Positions 13,194-22,551 of a stretch of DNA of 49,274 nt are shown piece by piece. The DNA is from an uncultured Rhodospirillales bacterium (GTDB taxonomy: Bacteria; Pseudomonadota; Alphaproteobacteria; RF32; CAG-239), in assembly GCA_902761715.1 (NCBI GenBank), contig CACWLK010000014.1, positions 1 to 49,274 on the forward strand. Direction: 5' to 3'. The position numbers and the translations under genes were made by a program. Each line of letters begins with the position of its first letter. The first letter of the stretch is position 1. The notes under the pieces are model-generated. The model was not told the origin of the DNA. It was given only the letters and a program-made list of their open reading frames with translations, and made no database searches.

Positions 13194-13376
13194 ATGAGAA
13201 GAAACAAGAGTTATAATACAGAATGTGAATGCCTGCAAAATTTTATTGCAAGCCACAAAGAAGAACTCAAGCAGATTGATGACCAAAAAGTAATTACCGC
13301 AATTGAAGATATTGCCGATGTTTTGCATGACAATCTTTCAAAACGAGAGCTGGAAGATATTAAAAAGCAGTGCTGA
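13194..13376 (+). CDS. small hypothetical protein, 60 aa
   Basis: ATG 13194 follows CCGGAGCTGTA and a promoter with a perfect -10. The product is charged and helical (CECLQNFIASHKEELKQIDD, then IEDIADVLHDNLSKRELEDIKKQC) with no membrane segment or signal peptide. It ends 5 bases before the convergent malQ stop. The family is not recognised. It lies on the far side of the tRNA from the island and so is probably chromosomal. Confidence 0.55.
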   Translation: MRRNKSYNTECECLQNFIASHKEELKQIDDQKVITAIEDIADVLHDNLSKRELEDIKKQC

Positions 13377-13381
13377 TAATA

Positions 13382-15517
13382 CTATCGCTCTTTTTTTATA
13401 GCCGTTATATTGCGCATATATGAAATATCATATTCCATATCTTCTAAATTAATCGGCAATTTACGTCGCCAGTTCGGATGTTTATCACGATCGGTACCGG
13501 GGAGATTTTGGAGTTGATCAACCTGGAATACATCTTCGGGCTGGAGCAAAAATACCTTTGAAGAAGTCCGAGCCATATAACGATGAACAGCCTCTTCAAT
13601 GCCTTCAGGATAGTTCTCACCATATATATAGTCCCCATGGCGGGGATTGTCTTCAGGCCACACGCCGGCCTCATCAAGGGCCTTAAGTAATTTCCAACGA
13701 TCGGTTTCGCGCTTATGATAAGCGTTATTCATCTCCTCATCATTTTTCATAATTCCGAGTTTGCGAGACAATGAAATGTCATATCCAAACCACCACATTT
13801 TGAGCGGAGCCATGTCATGAGTGCCAACCGAGCTGAAAACTTTTTCCGGATATTGATAAGGTTGTTTGAAATCTCCCCAACCGGAATCCCAACGTTCTGC
13901 CCACAATACTGACATAGAATAAATATTTTTGGCGGCAATACTATCCAAAAAGCCCTCCGGAACATTGCCGATACTTTCGCCGACAATTACACATTTGTTG
14001 AGATGACTTTCTATTGCAACAATGTTTAGCATATCGTCAAAATTATAATAAATGTATGTTCCCTCTTTGCCATTGGTCTCGGGGATAACAAACAACCTCA
14101 TCAGGCACATTACATGGTCGATGCGCAAAGCCCCTGCTCCGTCTGCCGCGGCACGCAGAACTTTGATAAACGGCATATAGGCACGTTCTTTCAGCTCAAC
14201 CGGATGAAATGCTCCCAAATTCCACTTTTGACCAGCGGGGAAAAAGGCATCAGGTGGAGCACCCGCTCCGCACGATTTAAGATACGCCCCATCATCGCTC
14301 CACAATTCGGCGCTGTCTTGTCCGACACCAACAGCCAAATCACGATAAATTCCGATTTTCAGCCCCTGCTTGGTAACTTCTGCAGAAGCAAGATTAAATT
14401 GACGCCAGGCTTCAAATTGTAAAAATTTGAAAAACCCGATACGGTTGGCATTAGTTTTTTTGTACTTTTGCATGGCTGCCGTGTGCGGATTTTGGTATTC
14501 TTTTTCCCATGCACGCCAACCTCCCCAGTGGTCCTGCCATTTTTGCTCATACAGGCATTGAAAAGCGGCTAAATTGTCAAGGTCATCGCCCTTGTCTTGG
14601 CAAAACTTTTGAAAGGCTGAAAATCTCTTTTCGTCCTTAAGCATTCGAGGATAAAGTTTTTCCAAAATTTTGATTTTGAGATTGTAAACGTCGGTATATG
14701 ATATTGTTTCTGAAGCATTAAGACGTTTGATTTCATCTTTAAGTTTAGCAATATCCTCCGTTTTGAACTCAGGAACTTTTTCAACATCAATATAAATAGG
14801 GTTTAAGAATAAACGGCTGATTGACAAATACGGACTTGCCTCTTCCGGAAAACAGTGATTTGGTACATTAATCGGATTAAGTCCGATTATGTCTGCGCCG
14901 GACTTGCCGCAAAGTTTGATAAAGTTGCGCAGGTCAGTAAAATCTCCAATACCCCAGTTTCGCTTGCTACGCAGAGAATAAAGCTGGATTGCATAACCCC
15001 ACATTTTTTCACGGTCTAAATTTTCCGGCTGATAACATTGATCAGGAGCAACCGCCAAAATTGATTTATAAGTATCATCACCGATTGAAAAATTTATGTC
15101 ATAATAGCCGACGGCAAGAGGTGTTGTGATTTCTACATTCAATTTTGTATATTTGCCGCGTGTTTCATCAGTAATGTTAACTATAAACGAAATGTCTTCT
15201 CTTTTTTGGGTTTGATGATTAAAGAGGAAAAGCGCAAAATCAGAATCGGTTTTGGTATTGTCGATAATTGCATCAAAAACAACATGATTATGATTGCGAA
15301 CATAAATGCTGTCGAGTGTACGTTGCCAACGTCTGTTTTCAAATTTTTTAAGTGATTGTTCAACGTCGCTGTCATTTTCGGCTTTAAAACCTAAAATGTT
15401 TGAGAAAAACTTTAAGGTATCGTCGCTGACACGATGATTGGCAGAATAAAGTCCGGCATCGGTATATTCGGCAGCAACGCCGATTTTGTATGCTAGATCG
15501 TATAGTTTTTCACTCAT
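13382..15517 (-). CDS. malQ: 4-alpha-glucanotransferase (amylomaltase)
   Basis: A 711-aa GH77 enzyme that transfers glucan segments between maltodextrins. An N-terminal beta-sandwich-like region (to about 160) precedes the barrel. Motifs: WGYAIQLYSLRSKRNWGIGD (acceptor region), the loop GAGAPPDAFFPAGQKW, the nucleophile Asp in LRIDHVMCLMR, the acid/base Glu in VIVGESIGNVP, and the third Asp in SVGTHDMAPL. The length matches the long bacterial MalQ form. The RBS AAGGAT lies before ATG 15517. It is the last gene of glgB-glgX-malQ, 11 bases after glgX, and would process the short chains released by debranching. Confidence 0.95.
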   Translation of the reverse strand: MSEKLYDLAYKIGVAAEYTDAGLYSANHRVSDDTLKFFSNILGFKAENDSDVEQSLKKFENRRWQRTLDSIYVRNHNHVVFDAIIDNTKTDSDFALFLFNHQTQKREDISFIVNITDETRGKYTKLNVEITTPLAVGYYDINFSIGDDTYKSILAVAPDQCYQPENLDREKMWGYAIQLYSLRSKRNWGIGDFTDLRNFIKLCGKSGADIIGLNPINVPNHCFPEEASPYLSISRLFLNPIYIDVEKVPEFKTEDIAKLKDEIKRLNASETISYTDVYNLKIKILEKLYPRMLKDEKRFSAFQKFCQDKGDDLDNLAAFQCLYEQKWQDHWGGWRAWEKEYQNPHTAAMQKYKKTNANRIGFFKFLQFEAWRQFNLASAEVTKQGLKIGIYRDLAVGVGQDSAELWSDDGAYLKSCGAGAPPDAFFPAGQKWNLGAFHPVELKERAYMPFIKVLRAAADGAGALRIDHVMCLMRLFVIPETNGKEGTYIYYNFDDMLNIVAIESHLNKCVIVGESIGNVPEGFLDSIAAKNIYSMSVLWAERWDSGWGDFKQPYQYPEKVFSSVGTHDMAPLKMWWFGYDISLSRKLGIMKNDEEMNNAYHKRETDRWKLLKALDEAGVWPEDNPRHGDYIYGENYPEGIEEAVHRYMARTSSKVFLLQPEDVFQVDQLQNLPGTDRDKHPNWRRKLPINLEDMEYDISYMRNITAIKKER

Positions 15518-15528
15518 GACGATAATCC

Positions 15529-17604
15529 TTATTTTTTGATTTCAAACAACATAACGCTCCACGCCGGAACGGTAATTTCTCCGCCGGATTTGAGTTTTTG
15601 CGCAGCGTTAAATTTATCAGAGCTGTCGAGCAGCAAATTCCAATTTTCATATGGCAACGGAGGCAGTTTCCATTTGACATCGTTGCTATCCCCATTGAAA
15701 ATACAGAGGACAAAACGATTGGTACGGTGGACACAATATGACAATGATTTGCGGTTGCCGTCATACCAGTCGGCATCAGCAAATTCTTTGCCTTTTTCCG
15801 TGTACCAAGTCAGGTCTTTTATGCCATTATAATTCGATTTGCCGGTAAAGAATTTTTTCTGATTAAAAATTTTGAGTTTGCGGCGTAATGAAATAAGTTT
15901 TTTGACGTAACGTGTCAAAAGTGCATCTTTTTTATCGATTGCTTCCCATGCAATCCAGTTGATGGCATTGTCTTGGCAATAAGGATTATTGTTGCCCATC
16001 TGGGTGCGACCGAACTCATCACCGGCGAGCAACATCGGAGTGCCGAAAGAAAGCATTGTAGTGGCCAACATGGCTCGGGCACGGCTGAGACGATTGTTGA
16101 GCACAATTTCATCATTGCTCTCGCCTTCAACTCCGGAGTTCCAACTCCAGTTCGTATTGCTGCCGTCACGGTTGTCTTCGGCATTGGCAGAATTGTGCTT
16201 AGCATTGTAACTGACCAAATCATGCAGGCAAAATCCGTCATGAACGGTAATAAAGTTTATGCTGCTCCAAATATCACGATGATTATAATTAAACACATCG
16301 CTTGAACCTGAAATACGACTGGCCATTTCAGCGGTCTGATACTGATCACCTTTCCAAAAACGACGAACCACATCACGGTAGCGGTCGTTCCATTCACACC
16401 AACCGGACGGAAATGCTCCGAGTTGATAACCGCCTACCCCGATATCCCACGGCTCGGCAATCATTTTTGTTTTTTGTAAAATCGGATCTTGTTGAACCGC
16501 ATATAAAAATCCACTGGTGGTACTGAAATTATTTTTGCGGCGGCAGAGTGTGGGAGTGAGATCAAACCTAAAACCATCAACATGCATTTCGGTTACCCAA
16601 TAGCGCAATGAGTCTAAAATAAGACGGGTAACATATGGGTTTTCAGCGTCAAAAGAAGCTCCACAGCCGGTACTGTCATAATAAAAACGAGGATTTTCGG
16701 AATCGAGGGTATAATACGACTGATTATCAATGCCTCGATAACACAATGTCGGTCCCATTTGGTTGCCTTCGCCGGTGTGGTTGAACACAACGTCCAAAAT
16801 GACCTCAAGTCCGGCATCATGATAAACTTTGACCATGGTCTTAAATTCATCAATATCATCGCAGGTCAAATATGATTGTTCGGGGGCAAAGTAGTTAAAA
16901 GTTTCGTATCCCCAATAATTTTGTCGGCTGCCTGCAGGTAGATGTTTGTCTGCTAAAAATGAATGTACAGGCAATAACTCAACCGAAGTTATGCCCAACC
17001 ATTTGAGATAGTTGATGACCGGTAACGAGGCCATTCCCAAAAAACTGCCGCGTTGATAATCGGGAAGTTGAGGATGCAGTTTTGTGTATCCGCGAACGTG
17101 TGTTTCATATATAACAGTGTCGGCCCATGGTATGGGAGAAAAATTTTTGTTTCCCCATTCAAACGGAACATTATCAACCACGACTGACTTAGGAACATAT
17201 GGTGCGCTGTCAAGCTCGCTAAATGACAAATCTTTATCATGGCTGTCCGTGTCATAACCGAAAATTGCCTTATGCCAAATCAGTTTTCCGACTAATTTTT
17301 TGGCATAAGGATCAAGTAAAAGTTTGTTCGGGTTAAAACGTTTGCCTTCTTCGGGTTTATATGGTCCATAAACACGATACCCGTAAACCTGCCCCGGTTT
17401 TACATCAGGGAGATAAATATGCCAAATGTTGTTATCGTTTTCATTAATGGTAAAACGAATTTGTTCTTCAGATCCGGACTGGTCAAACAGGCATAATTCT
17501 ACCTTTTCAGCATTGGCCGAAAAAAGTGCAAAATTTACGCCGTTTCCGTCATAAGTCGCACCAAGCGGATAAGGTTTTCCGGACTGTGTTTTATATTCTG
17601 CCAT
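15529..17604 (-). CDS. glgX: glycogen debranching enzyme (GH13_11)
   Basis: A 691-aa isoamylase-type enzyme that cuts alpha-1,6 branches, preferring the short stubs left by phosphorylase. The N-terminal CBM48 domain (PLGATYDGNGVNFALFSANA) precedes the GH13 barrel. Catalytic motifs: VDGFRFDLTPTL (nucleophile Asp), MIAEPWDIG (acid Glu) and NFITVHDGFCLHD (His-Asp). GGAGGATATTC precedes the ATG. It lies between glgB and malQ, with gaps of 26 and 11 bases, so one transcript is likely. Confidence 0.95.
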   Translation of the reverse strand: MAEYKTQSGKPYPLGATYDGNGVNFALFSANAEKVELCLFDQSGSEEQIRFTINENDNNIWHIYLPDVKPGQVYGYRVYGPYKPEEGKRFNPNKLLLDPYAKKLVGKLIWHKAIFGYDTDSHDKDLSFSELDSAPYVPKSVVVDNVPFEWGNKNFSPIPWADTVIYETHVRGYTKLHPQLPDYQRGSFLGMASLPVINYLKWLGITSVELLPVHSFLADKHLPAGSRQNYWGYETFNYFAPEQSYLTCDDIDEFKTMVKVYHDAGLEVILDVVFNHTGEGNQMGPTLCYRGIDNQSYYTLDSENPRFYYDSTGCGASFDAENPYVTRLILDSLRYWVTEMHVDGFRFDLTPTLCRRKNNFSTTSGFLYAVQQDPILQKTKMIAEPWDIGVGGYQLGAFPSGWCEWNDRYRDVVRRFWKGDQYQTAEMASRISGSSDVFNYNHRDIWSSINFITVHDGFCLHDLVSYNAKHNSANAEDNRDGSNTNWSWNSGVEGESNDEIVLNNRLSRARAMLATTMLSFGTPMLLAGDEFGRTQMGNNNPYCQDNAINWIAWEAIDKKDALLTRYVKKLISLRRKLKIFNQKKFFTGKSNYNGIKDLTWYTEKGKEFADADWYDGNRKSLSYCVHRTNRFVLCIFNGDSNDVKWKLPPLPYENWNLLLDSSDKFNAAQKLKSGGEITVPAWSVMLFEIKK

Positions 17605-17630
17605 GAATATCCTCCCGGTGGTTTGATATA

Positions 17631-19832
17631 TTATCTGACAGGTTTAATAACAATGGTCGAAAGTGCCGGCAAAGTCATCTCAATTGAAAACGGACGATCG
17701 TTCCAATTTTGCATTTGTGCCTGATGCGGACCATCATTTTTAACCCCGCTTCCCCAGTAGTTTACATCATCACTGTTAAAAATTTCTTGATAAGCGCAAT
17801 TTTCGGGAACACCAATGCGATAGTTGTTACGAACTACCGGAGTAAAGTTGCAAACCACAATCAAATAATCTCCCGGTTCTTTGCCTTTACGAATGTAAGA
17901 AATAACACTGTCAGCAGCATTAGAATGTTCAATCCATTCAAAACCATGATAGTCAAAATCAACTTCATACAGAGCCGGATTTCCCTTATACATCAAGTTC
18001 AAATCACGCAGGCAATTTTGCATACCTTTATACATAGGATATTCCAAAAGATGCCAACGCAAACTTTCGGCATAATTCCACTCCCAATCCTGTCCAAATT
18101 CACACCCCATAAACAAAAGTTTTTTACCGGGGTGTGTATACATAAACCCATAGTATGCGCGAAGGTTGGCAAATTTTTGCCATTCATCGCCGGGCATTTT
18201 GGAAAGCATTGAACCTTTGCCGTGAACAACTTCGTCGTGAGAAATCGGCAAAATAAAGTTTTCGTTAAATGCATACAAAAGTCCGAAAGTCAACATACCG
18301 TGATGATATTTTCTGTGTATCGGATCTTTACTTATATATTTAAGGGTATCATTCATCCACCCCATATTCCATTTGTAACCAAAGCCAAGTCCACCCATGG
18401 AAGTCGGACGAGAAACCATCGGCCAAGCAGTTGACTCTTCTGCGCAGGTACAAGCATCAGGATTGGCTCCATAAACGAGTTCATTCATTCTGCGAATAAA
18501 TGCTATGGCTTCCAAATTTTCGTTGCCACCGTATATATTAGGAATCCATTCGCCGGCTTTACGTGAATAATCGAGGTATAACATTGATGCAACAGCGTCA
18601 ACTCGCAGTCCGTCAATATGGTATTCTTTTATCCAATAAAGCGCATTGGCACAAAGATAATTGAAGACCTCGGTACGACCATAGTTATAAATTTTTGTAC
18701 CCCAATCTTTGTGTTCCCCCTTACGAGGGTCGGCATGCTCATAAAGATGAGTTCCGTCAAATTCACAAAGTCCGTGTCCGTCACGTGGAAAATGTGCAGG
18801 TACCCAGTCCATGATTACGGCAATTCCGGCTTGGTGAAATTTATCAATTAAATAACGCAAATCGTCAGGAGTTCCGAAACGACTGGTCGGGGCAAACATA
18901 CCCAAAACCTGATAGCCCCAAGAAGCGTCTAACGGGTGCTCGGCAAGAGGCAAAAATTCGACGTGAGTATACCCCATGTTTGACACGTATGGAACAAGGG
19001 TGTCAGCAAGCTCTCTGTAGGTCAAAAATTCACTTCCGTTTTCGCCTTTACGACGCCACGATCCGGCGTGAACTTCGTAGATAGACATAGGCTTATCCAT
19101 GGCGTTGTGAGAGTGATTATTTTGAATCCAATCATCATCGTTCCAGTGATAGTGATTGAGGTCATAAACTACCGATGCGGTTTTTGGTCTTTGTTCAGAA
19201 AAGAATCCGACCGGATCAGCTTTGGTCAAAATATAGTCTTGTTGAGTTTTGATTTCATACTTATATATTTCACCCTCACCGAGACCGGGGATAAAAATAT
19301 CCCAAACACCGCAAGACGGATATTTGCGCATAACGTGGCAACGACCGTCCCAGTTGTTGAAATTTCCGACCACAGAAACACGTTTGGCATTAGGTGCCCA
19401 AACGGCGAAACTAACACCTTTTACACCGTCCATGGTAATGACGTGAGCGCCCAATTTTTTATACATTTCGAGGTGGTTACCCTCCCCCAAAAGATATACA
19501 TCAATATCACCCAATGTGGGAAGAAAACGATAGACGTCTTCAGCCTCATAAAAATTTTCAACATCGTTTTCGATTTTAAATTTATAGGCAAAATTTCCGA
19601 CGTCATTGAGGTTAATTTGGAAGAATCCGCGCTCGTCCAGTTTGGTCATTTTTCCAAGTGATAAATTGTCATCTTTGTGAATGACTTCTATCGATTTTGC
19701 ATGGGGTTGAAAAGCGCGAATAAAAACATTTTTACTGCCCTTATCACGGTGTATGCCGAGCACGGCGAAAACGTTGTCATGATTGCCGTTTATCACAGCA
19801 TCCATTTCTTCTTTTGATAATAAATTTTCCAT
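17631..19832 (-). CDS. glgB: 1,4-alpha-glucan branching enzyme
   Basis: A 733-aa GH13_9 enzyme that makes alpha-1,6 branches in glycogen. It has the long form with an extra N-terminal domain (about 1-110), then CBM48 (GVSFAVWAPNAKRVSVVG), then the barrel. Motifs: HIDGLRVDAVASMLYLDYSR (nucleophile Asp), CAEESTAWP (acid Glu), LPISHDEVVHGKGSML (His-Asp), and the C-terminal all-beta domain. GAGG lies upstream of ATG 19832. It is first in the minus-strand glycogen operon. The 188 bases upstream, towards the divergent DUF2934 gene, should hold its promoter. Confidence 0.96.
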   Translation of the reverse strand: MENLLSKEEMDAVINGNHDNVFAVLGIHRDKGSKNVFIRAFQPHAKSIEVIHKDDNLSLGKMTKLDERGFFQINLNDVGNFAYKFKIENDVENFYEAEDVYRFLPTLGDIDVYLLGEGNHLEMYKKLGAHVITMDGVKGVSFAVWAPNAKRVSVVGNFNNWDGRCHVMRKYPSCGVWDIFIPGLGEGEIYKYEIKTQQDYILTKADPVGFFSEQRPKTASVVYDLNHYHWNDDDWIQNNHSHNAMDKPMSIYEVHAGSWRRKGENGSEFLTYRELADTLVPYVSNMGYTHVEFLPLAEHPLDASWGYQVLGMFAPTSRFGTPDDLRYLIDKFHQAGIAVIMDWVPAHFPRDGHGLCEFDGTHLYEHADPRKGEHKDWGTKIYNYGRTEVFNYLCANALYWIKEYHIDGLRVDAVASMLYLDYSRKAGEWIPNIYGGNENLEAIAFIRRMNELVYGANPDACTCAEESTAWPMVSRPTSMGGLGFGYKWNMGWMNDTLKYISKDPIHRKYHHGMLTFGLLYAFNENFILPISHDEVVHGKGSMLSKMPGDEWQKFANLRAYYGFMYTHPGKKLLFMGCEFGQDWEWNYAESLRWHLLEYPMYKGMQNCLRDLNLMYKGNPALYEVDFDYHGFEWIEHSNAADSVISYIRKGKEPGDYLIVVCNFTPVVRNNYRIGVPENCAYQEIFNSDDVNYWGSGVKNDGPHQAQMQNWNDRPFSIEMTLPALSTIVIKPVR

Positions 19833-19951
19833 ATAATATAACCTCTGAAATTGATAATTTTTTAGGGGTGATTGTCACTCTTTATCTATAGAATTTTATC
19901 GACATAAATGCAAGCTTATTTCAATTTTATTAAAAAATTATCAATAATATA

Positions 19952-19979
19952 TTGACGTATAAAAAAATGTATGTATATT
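19952..19979 (+). promoter_or_regulatory. promoter of the DUF2934 gene
   Basis: TTGACG (19952-19957), a 16-base spacer and TATATT (19974-19979), about 40 bases before ATG 20021. Confidence 0.5.
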
Positions 19980-20020
19980 AGGTATTGTTTAACCGAAAAA
20001 TTTTTTATTTGGAGTAAGTT

Positions 20021-20236
20021 ATGGTAAAATTTAATGAAAATGCTATCAGAGAAGCTGCATACTACAATTGGCAGAATGCCGGCTGTCCTCAAGGCAAAGA
20101 TGAATATTTCTGGTCTATGGCAGTTGAGCAATTCAGCAAGAAATGCTCTTCTTCTGCTTGCTGCACAAAAAAATCTAGCACAAAATCTACCGTTGCTAAG
20201 AAAAAAGTTGCTACCAAAAAAACTTCTAAGAAGTAA
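20021..20236 (+). CDS. DUF2934 protein with Lys-rich histone-like tail, 71 aa
   Basis: The N-terminal 38 residues fit the DUF2934 helical motif (AIREAAYYNWQNAGCPQGKDEYFW). The tail is Lys/Ser/Thr-rich (STKSTVAKKKVATKKTSKK), like histone H1-type tails, and would bind nucleic acid. Four Cys cluster in the linker (KKCSSSACC). The RBS TTGGAG is well placed before ATG 20021. It is a monocistronic gene with its own promoter and terminator. The function is unknown; nucleoid binding is an inference from the tail. Confidence 0.75.
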   Translation: MVKFNENAIREAAYYNWQNAGCPQGKDEYFWSMAVEQFSKKCSSSACCTKKSSTKSTVAKKKVATKKTSKK

Positions 20237-20261
20237 TTTTTTTATAGCATGTAGCATGATG

Positions 20262-20292
20262 AAAAATCCTCTCAAGCGAGAGGATTTTTTAT
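20262..20292 (+). terminator. terminator between DUF2934 gene and convergent TPR-methyltransferase
   Basis: Arms AATCCTCTC and GAGAGGATT over an AAGC loop, flanked by A-runs and T-runs, so it can serve both strands. Confidence 0.85.
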
Positions 20293-20325
20293 TGCCCAAA
20301 AAGTCAAAAAAATACATCAAAAAAG

Positions 20326-21834
20326 TTATTGTTTTTGAGCCATAACTATCCAACCGTAGACCTTATTTTCTCCCTCATTACGCAAGCAAGAACGGTTGAG
20401 TTTTTCAATAAAAAATCCCTGTCTTTTGAGAGAGTTTTCGACGTATTTTCGGTTATGCAAAAAACGCCCCGATTGGTGCAAAAAATAGTCGTTTTCGTTT
20501 TGTGAATTTTCGCTCACGCTGAACAAAATTCTACCCCCTTTGCGTAGCGAATTATACAACAACACAAAGAGCGGATTAAGCTCTCCAAAATAGGTAAAAA
20601 CATCGGCAGCAACAATCAGATCATAGGTTGAAGAATGAGAATCCAAAAATGTTCTTAAATCCTGATTAAAGAGGTGAGAATAGATATTTTTTTGTTTGGC
20701 AATTTTGAGCATTTTTGGAGAAATATCCACCCCGTCAAGACCACCTAATTTGGCGTATTTTTTGAGATATTTTCCACATAGTCCGGTGCCGCATCCGGCG
20801 TCCAAAATTTTCATTTTTTTGAGTTGCAAATTACTAAAAAGAGAATCCAAACTTTTGTATATGAGAGACGGAACTTTGTAGTTCAGCCCTTTTAAGACTT
20901 CTTCAAAATCATCGGCAAAAGCATCAAAAATTTCACGTACAAAAAGGCTGTCAATTTGGCTGACATTTTTGTTATTGATAATGGCATTTGCCATGTGTGA
21001 AACGATCGAGTTATCGGGGTATTTGGTTGCCCATTTTTTAGCGTAACCCTTAACATTAGCGGCAGGGTTTTCAAGCCCTACTTCGTACAGCAAATAGCCG
21101 AAATTTATGTGTTGAGAATTTTCGCCTTTGGAAACGGTTACGGCTTTCCACCCGAGGTCGAGTGCCTCATCATATTTTTTTTGTTGTTGATATGCCCGGC
21201 TCAAAGAATTGCATACCCAATAATCTTTTTTGTTTTTGGCATAAATTTCGGTTAAGACTTGGAGCGCCTCATCGGTTTTGCCCTGCTCTAAACAAATGTC
21301 GGCAAAAAGTGCTTGTGCTTCTTGAGACTGAGGAAAAAGTTGCACGGTTCGGAGACCATAAAAGTATGCTGCGGGATAATTTTTCATGTCAAAATATATG
21401 CCGGCGGTGTTAAAATTGGCGGTATAAAAATCTTGTTTAAGCTGGAGTGCTTTTTGATAATATTCGAGTGCTTTGGTATATTTTTTGCGACGATAGGCAA
21501 TGTTGCCGATGACAACCAACGCAGATGGATTTTTGTGGTTGAGAACGAGTGCCAAACGGGCGTATAAATATGCTCGAATGAGTTTATTGAGCTCATAATA
21601 AATTATTGCCAAATTTGCAATTGCACTCTCTGATTTCGGGGAGCGAAAGACGGCTTTTTTATAATATTTGATTGCCTCTTTTTTACGGCCGGCCGAATCG
21701 TAGCAATTGGCAATCATTACCAAAATGTCTCCGCGTTTTTGGATTTTCTTGTCCAGTTTTAAGAACTCTTTTAAGGCGGCGGCGTAATTTTGGCGTTGAT
21801 AAAGATTTAGGGCTTTTTTTTCGGACTGAGCCAT
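20326..21834 (-). CDS. TPR-repeat protein fused to a class I SAM methyltransferase, 502 aa
   Basis: Residues 1-260 hold about seven tetratricopeptide repeats (such as KEAIKYYKKAVFRSPKSE and TKALEYYQKALQLKQ). A linker with the family signature FDAFADDFEEVLKGLNYKVPSLIY leads into a methyltransferase domain: motif I ILDAGCGTGLCG, the acidic post-I residue in LDGVDISPKML, and motif IV-like YDLIVAADVFTYFG. The RBS GGGAG precedes ATG 21834. This fusion is common in Alphaproteobacteria; the substrate (protein, lipid or small molecule) is not known. Confidence 0.88.
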   Translation of the reverse strand: MAQSEKKALNLYQRQNYAAALKEFLKLDKKIQKRGDILVMIANCYDSAGRKKEAIKYYKKAVFRSPKSESAIANLAIIYYELNKLIRAYLYARLALVLNHKNPSALVVIGNIAYRRKKYTKALEYYQKALQLKQDFYTANFNTAGIYFDMKNYPAAYFYGLRTVQLFPQSQEAQALFADICLEQGKTDEALQVLTEIYAKNKKDYWVCNSLSRAYQQQKKYDEALDLGWKAVTVSKGENSQHINFGYLLYEVGLENPAANVKGYAKKWATKYPDNSIVSHMANAIINNKNVSQIDSLFVREIFDAFADDFEEVLKGLNYKVPSLIYKSLDSLFSNLQLKKMKILDAGCGTGLCGKYLKKYAKLGGLDGVDISPKMLKIAKQKNIYSHLFNQDLRTFLDSHSSTYDLIVAADVFTYFGELNPLFVLLYNSLRKGGRILFSVSENSQNENDYFLHQSGRFLHNRKYVENSLKRQGFFIEKLNRSCLRNEGENKVYGWIVMAQKQ

Positions 21835-21895
21835 TAGTTTTCTCCCAATTTCGTAATTTTTTTGAAATGTTAACGTATTTTTGGTAAAAAAACTA

Positions 21896-21924
21896 TTGAC
21901 GAATACAAAATATTCGGTTATTTA
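21896..21924 (+). promoter_or_regulatory. promoter of tRNA-Leu
   Basis: TTGACG (21896-21901), 17 bases, TATTTA (21919-21924), 15 bases before the mature tRNA. Confidence 0.65.
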
Positions 21925-21938
21925 TCTACTCACTTTAT

Positions 21939-22024
21939 GGGGGTATGGCGGAATTGGTAGACGCGCTAGACTCAAAATCTTGTGGGCTCAGCCCGTGTCA
22001 GTTCGAGTCTGACTACCCCTACCA
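21939..22024 (+). tRNA. tRNA-Leu (anticodon CAA)
   Basis: An 86-base tRNA with a long class II variable arm. The acceptor GGGGGTA pairs with TACCCCT (first pair G-T). The D-arm contains GGCGGAATTGGTAGACGC, the anticodon loop CTCAAAA gives CAA (reads UUG), the variable arm is GTGGGCTCAGCCCGTG-like, the T-loop is GTTCGAGTC, and CCA is encoded. It stands alone with its own promoter and terminator. Confidence 0.95.
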
Positions 22025-22028
22025 AATT

Positions 22029-22061
22029 AAAAGCCTTGAGTGAAAGCTCAAGGCTTTTTGT
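22029..22061 (+). terminator. terminator of tRNA-Leu
   Basis: AAGCCTTGAG and CTCAAGGCTT arms with a 6-base loop, then TTTTGTT. Confidence 0.9.
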
Positions 22062-22077
22062 TATGTTTATCTACTAA

Positions 22078-22105
22078 TTGACAAAATAGCAATTTATAAT
22101 ATAAT
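22078..22105 (+). promoter_or_regulatory. near-consensus promoter of the 84-aa gene
   Basis: TTGACA (22078-22083), a 16-base spacer and TATAAT (22100-22105): both boxes match the sigma-70 consensus exactly. The untranslated leader to ATG 22127 is A/T-rich with no visible Shine-Dalgarno. Confidence 0.75.
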
Positions 22106-22126
22106 GAATTTGATACTTAATTATTT

Positions 22127-22381
22127 ATGAATAAGAAGAAAATGATTGCCGCCTTTGTAACGATAGTTGCAATTGTCGGCGCCTACTTTGTAGGTTCGGA
22201 GAGACAGAAAACTATTGACACCCAGCTCATGAAAATGAAGTTGGATGTCATGTATTCCATGGTGACTAACACCCCGGAGGACGCTTTTGTAGACATTGAC
22301 ACCCAATCGTGGGCAGAAGATGAGAATATAGAATTCTGGGTAGAAGAGGCCAAAAAAATTGATATAATCGATTTTGAATAG
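22127..22381 (+). CDS. single-pass membrane protein, 84 aa, SD-less
   Basis: The N-terminus KKKMIAAFVTIVAIVGAYFVG is a membrane helix with positive residues before it. It is followed by an acidic, probably periplasmic tail (MVTNTPEDAFVDIDTQSWAEDENIEFW). No G/A-rich RBS precedes ATG 22127 although the promoter is perfect. A terminator follows. The family is unknown. It shares the solitary, SD-less layout with the genes at 25.5-27.0 kb and 32.2-34.6 kb, but its codons are not clearly GC-rich. Confidence 0.6.
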   Translation: MNKKKMIAAFVTIVAIVGAYFVGSERQKTIDTQLMKMKLDVMYSMVTNTPEDAFVDIDTQSWAEDENIEFWVEEAKKIDIIDFE

Positions 22382-22411
22382 ACTCTGCCTACTTTAGTAG
22401 GAATAAGTATT

Positions 22412-22466
22412 AACCTCGTAATGTAAACCTCCCGTTGAGGGAAAGGATACATTGCGAGGTTTTTTG
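22412..22466 (+). terminator. long-loop terminator after the 84-aa gene
   Basis: AACCTCG (22412-22418) pairs with CGAGGTT (22455-22461), supported by inner TAATGTA and TACATTG pairing, then TTTTTG. The loop contains a further small hairpin-like CCTCCCGTTGAGG. Confidence 0.75.
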
Positions 22467-22551
22467 TTGCACAAATGCATTTTTGTATTTACTTGGCATA
22501 AGTGTTTTGTTAAAATTTTGCTGTGGTTGAGGTGTTAGTACAAAAGTGCCT

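Noticed and set aside
19068..19661. 197-aa plus-strand ORF inside glgB
   Set aside because: Antisense to conserved glgB motifs, no RBS or recognisable domain; a codon-bias shadow.
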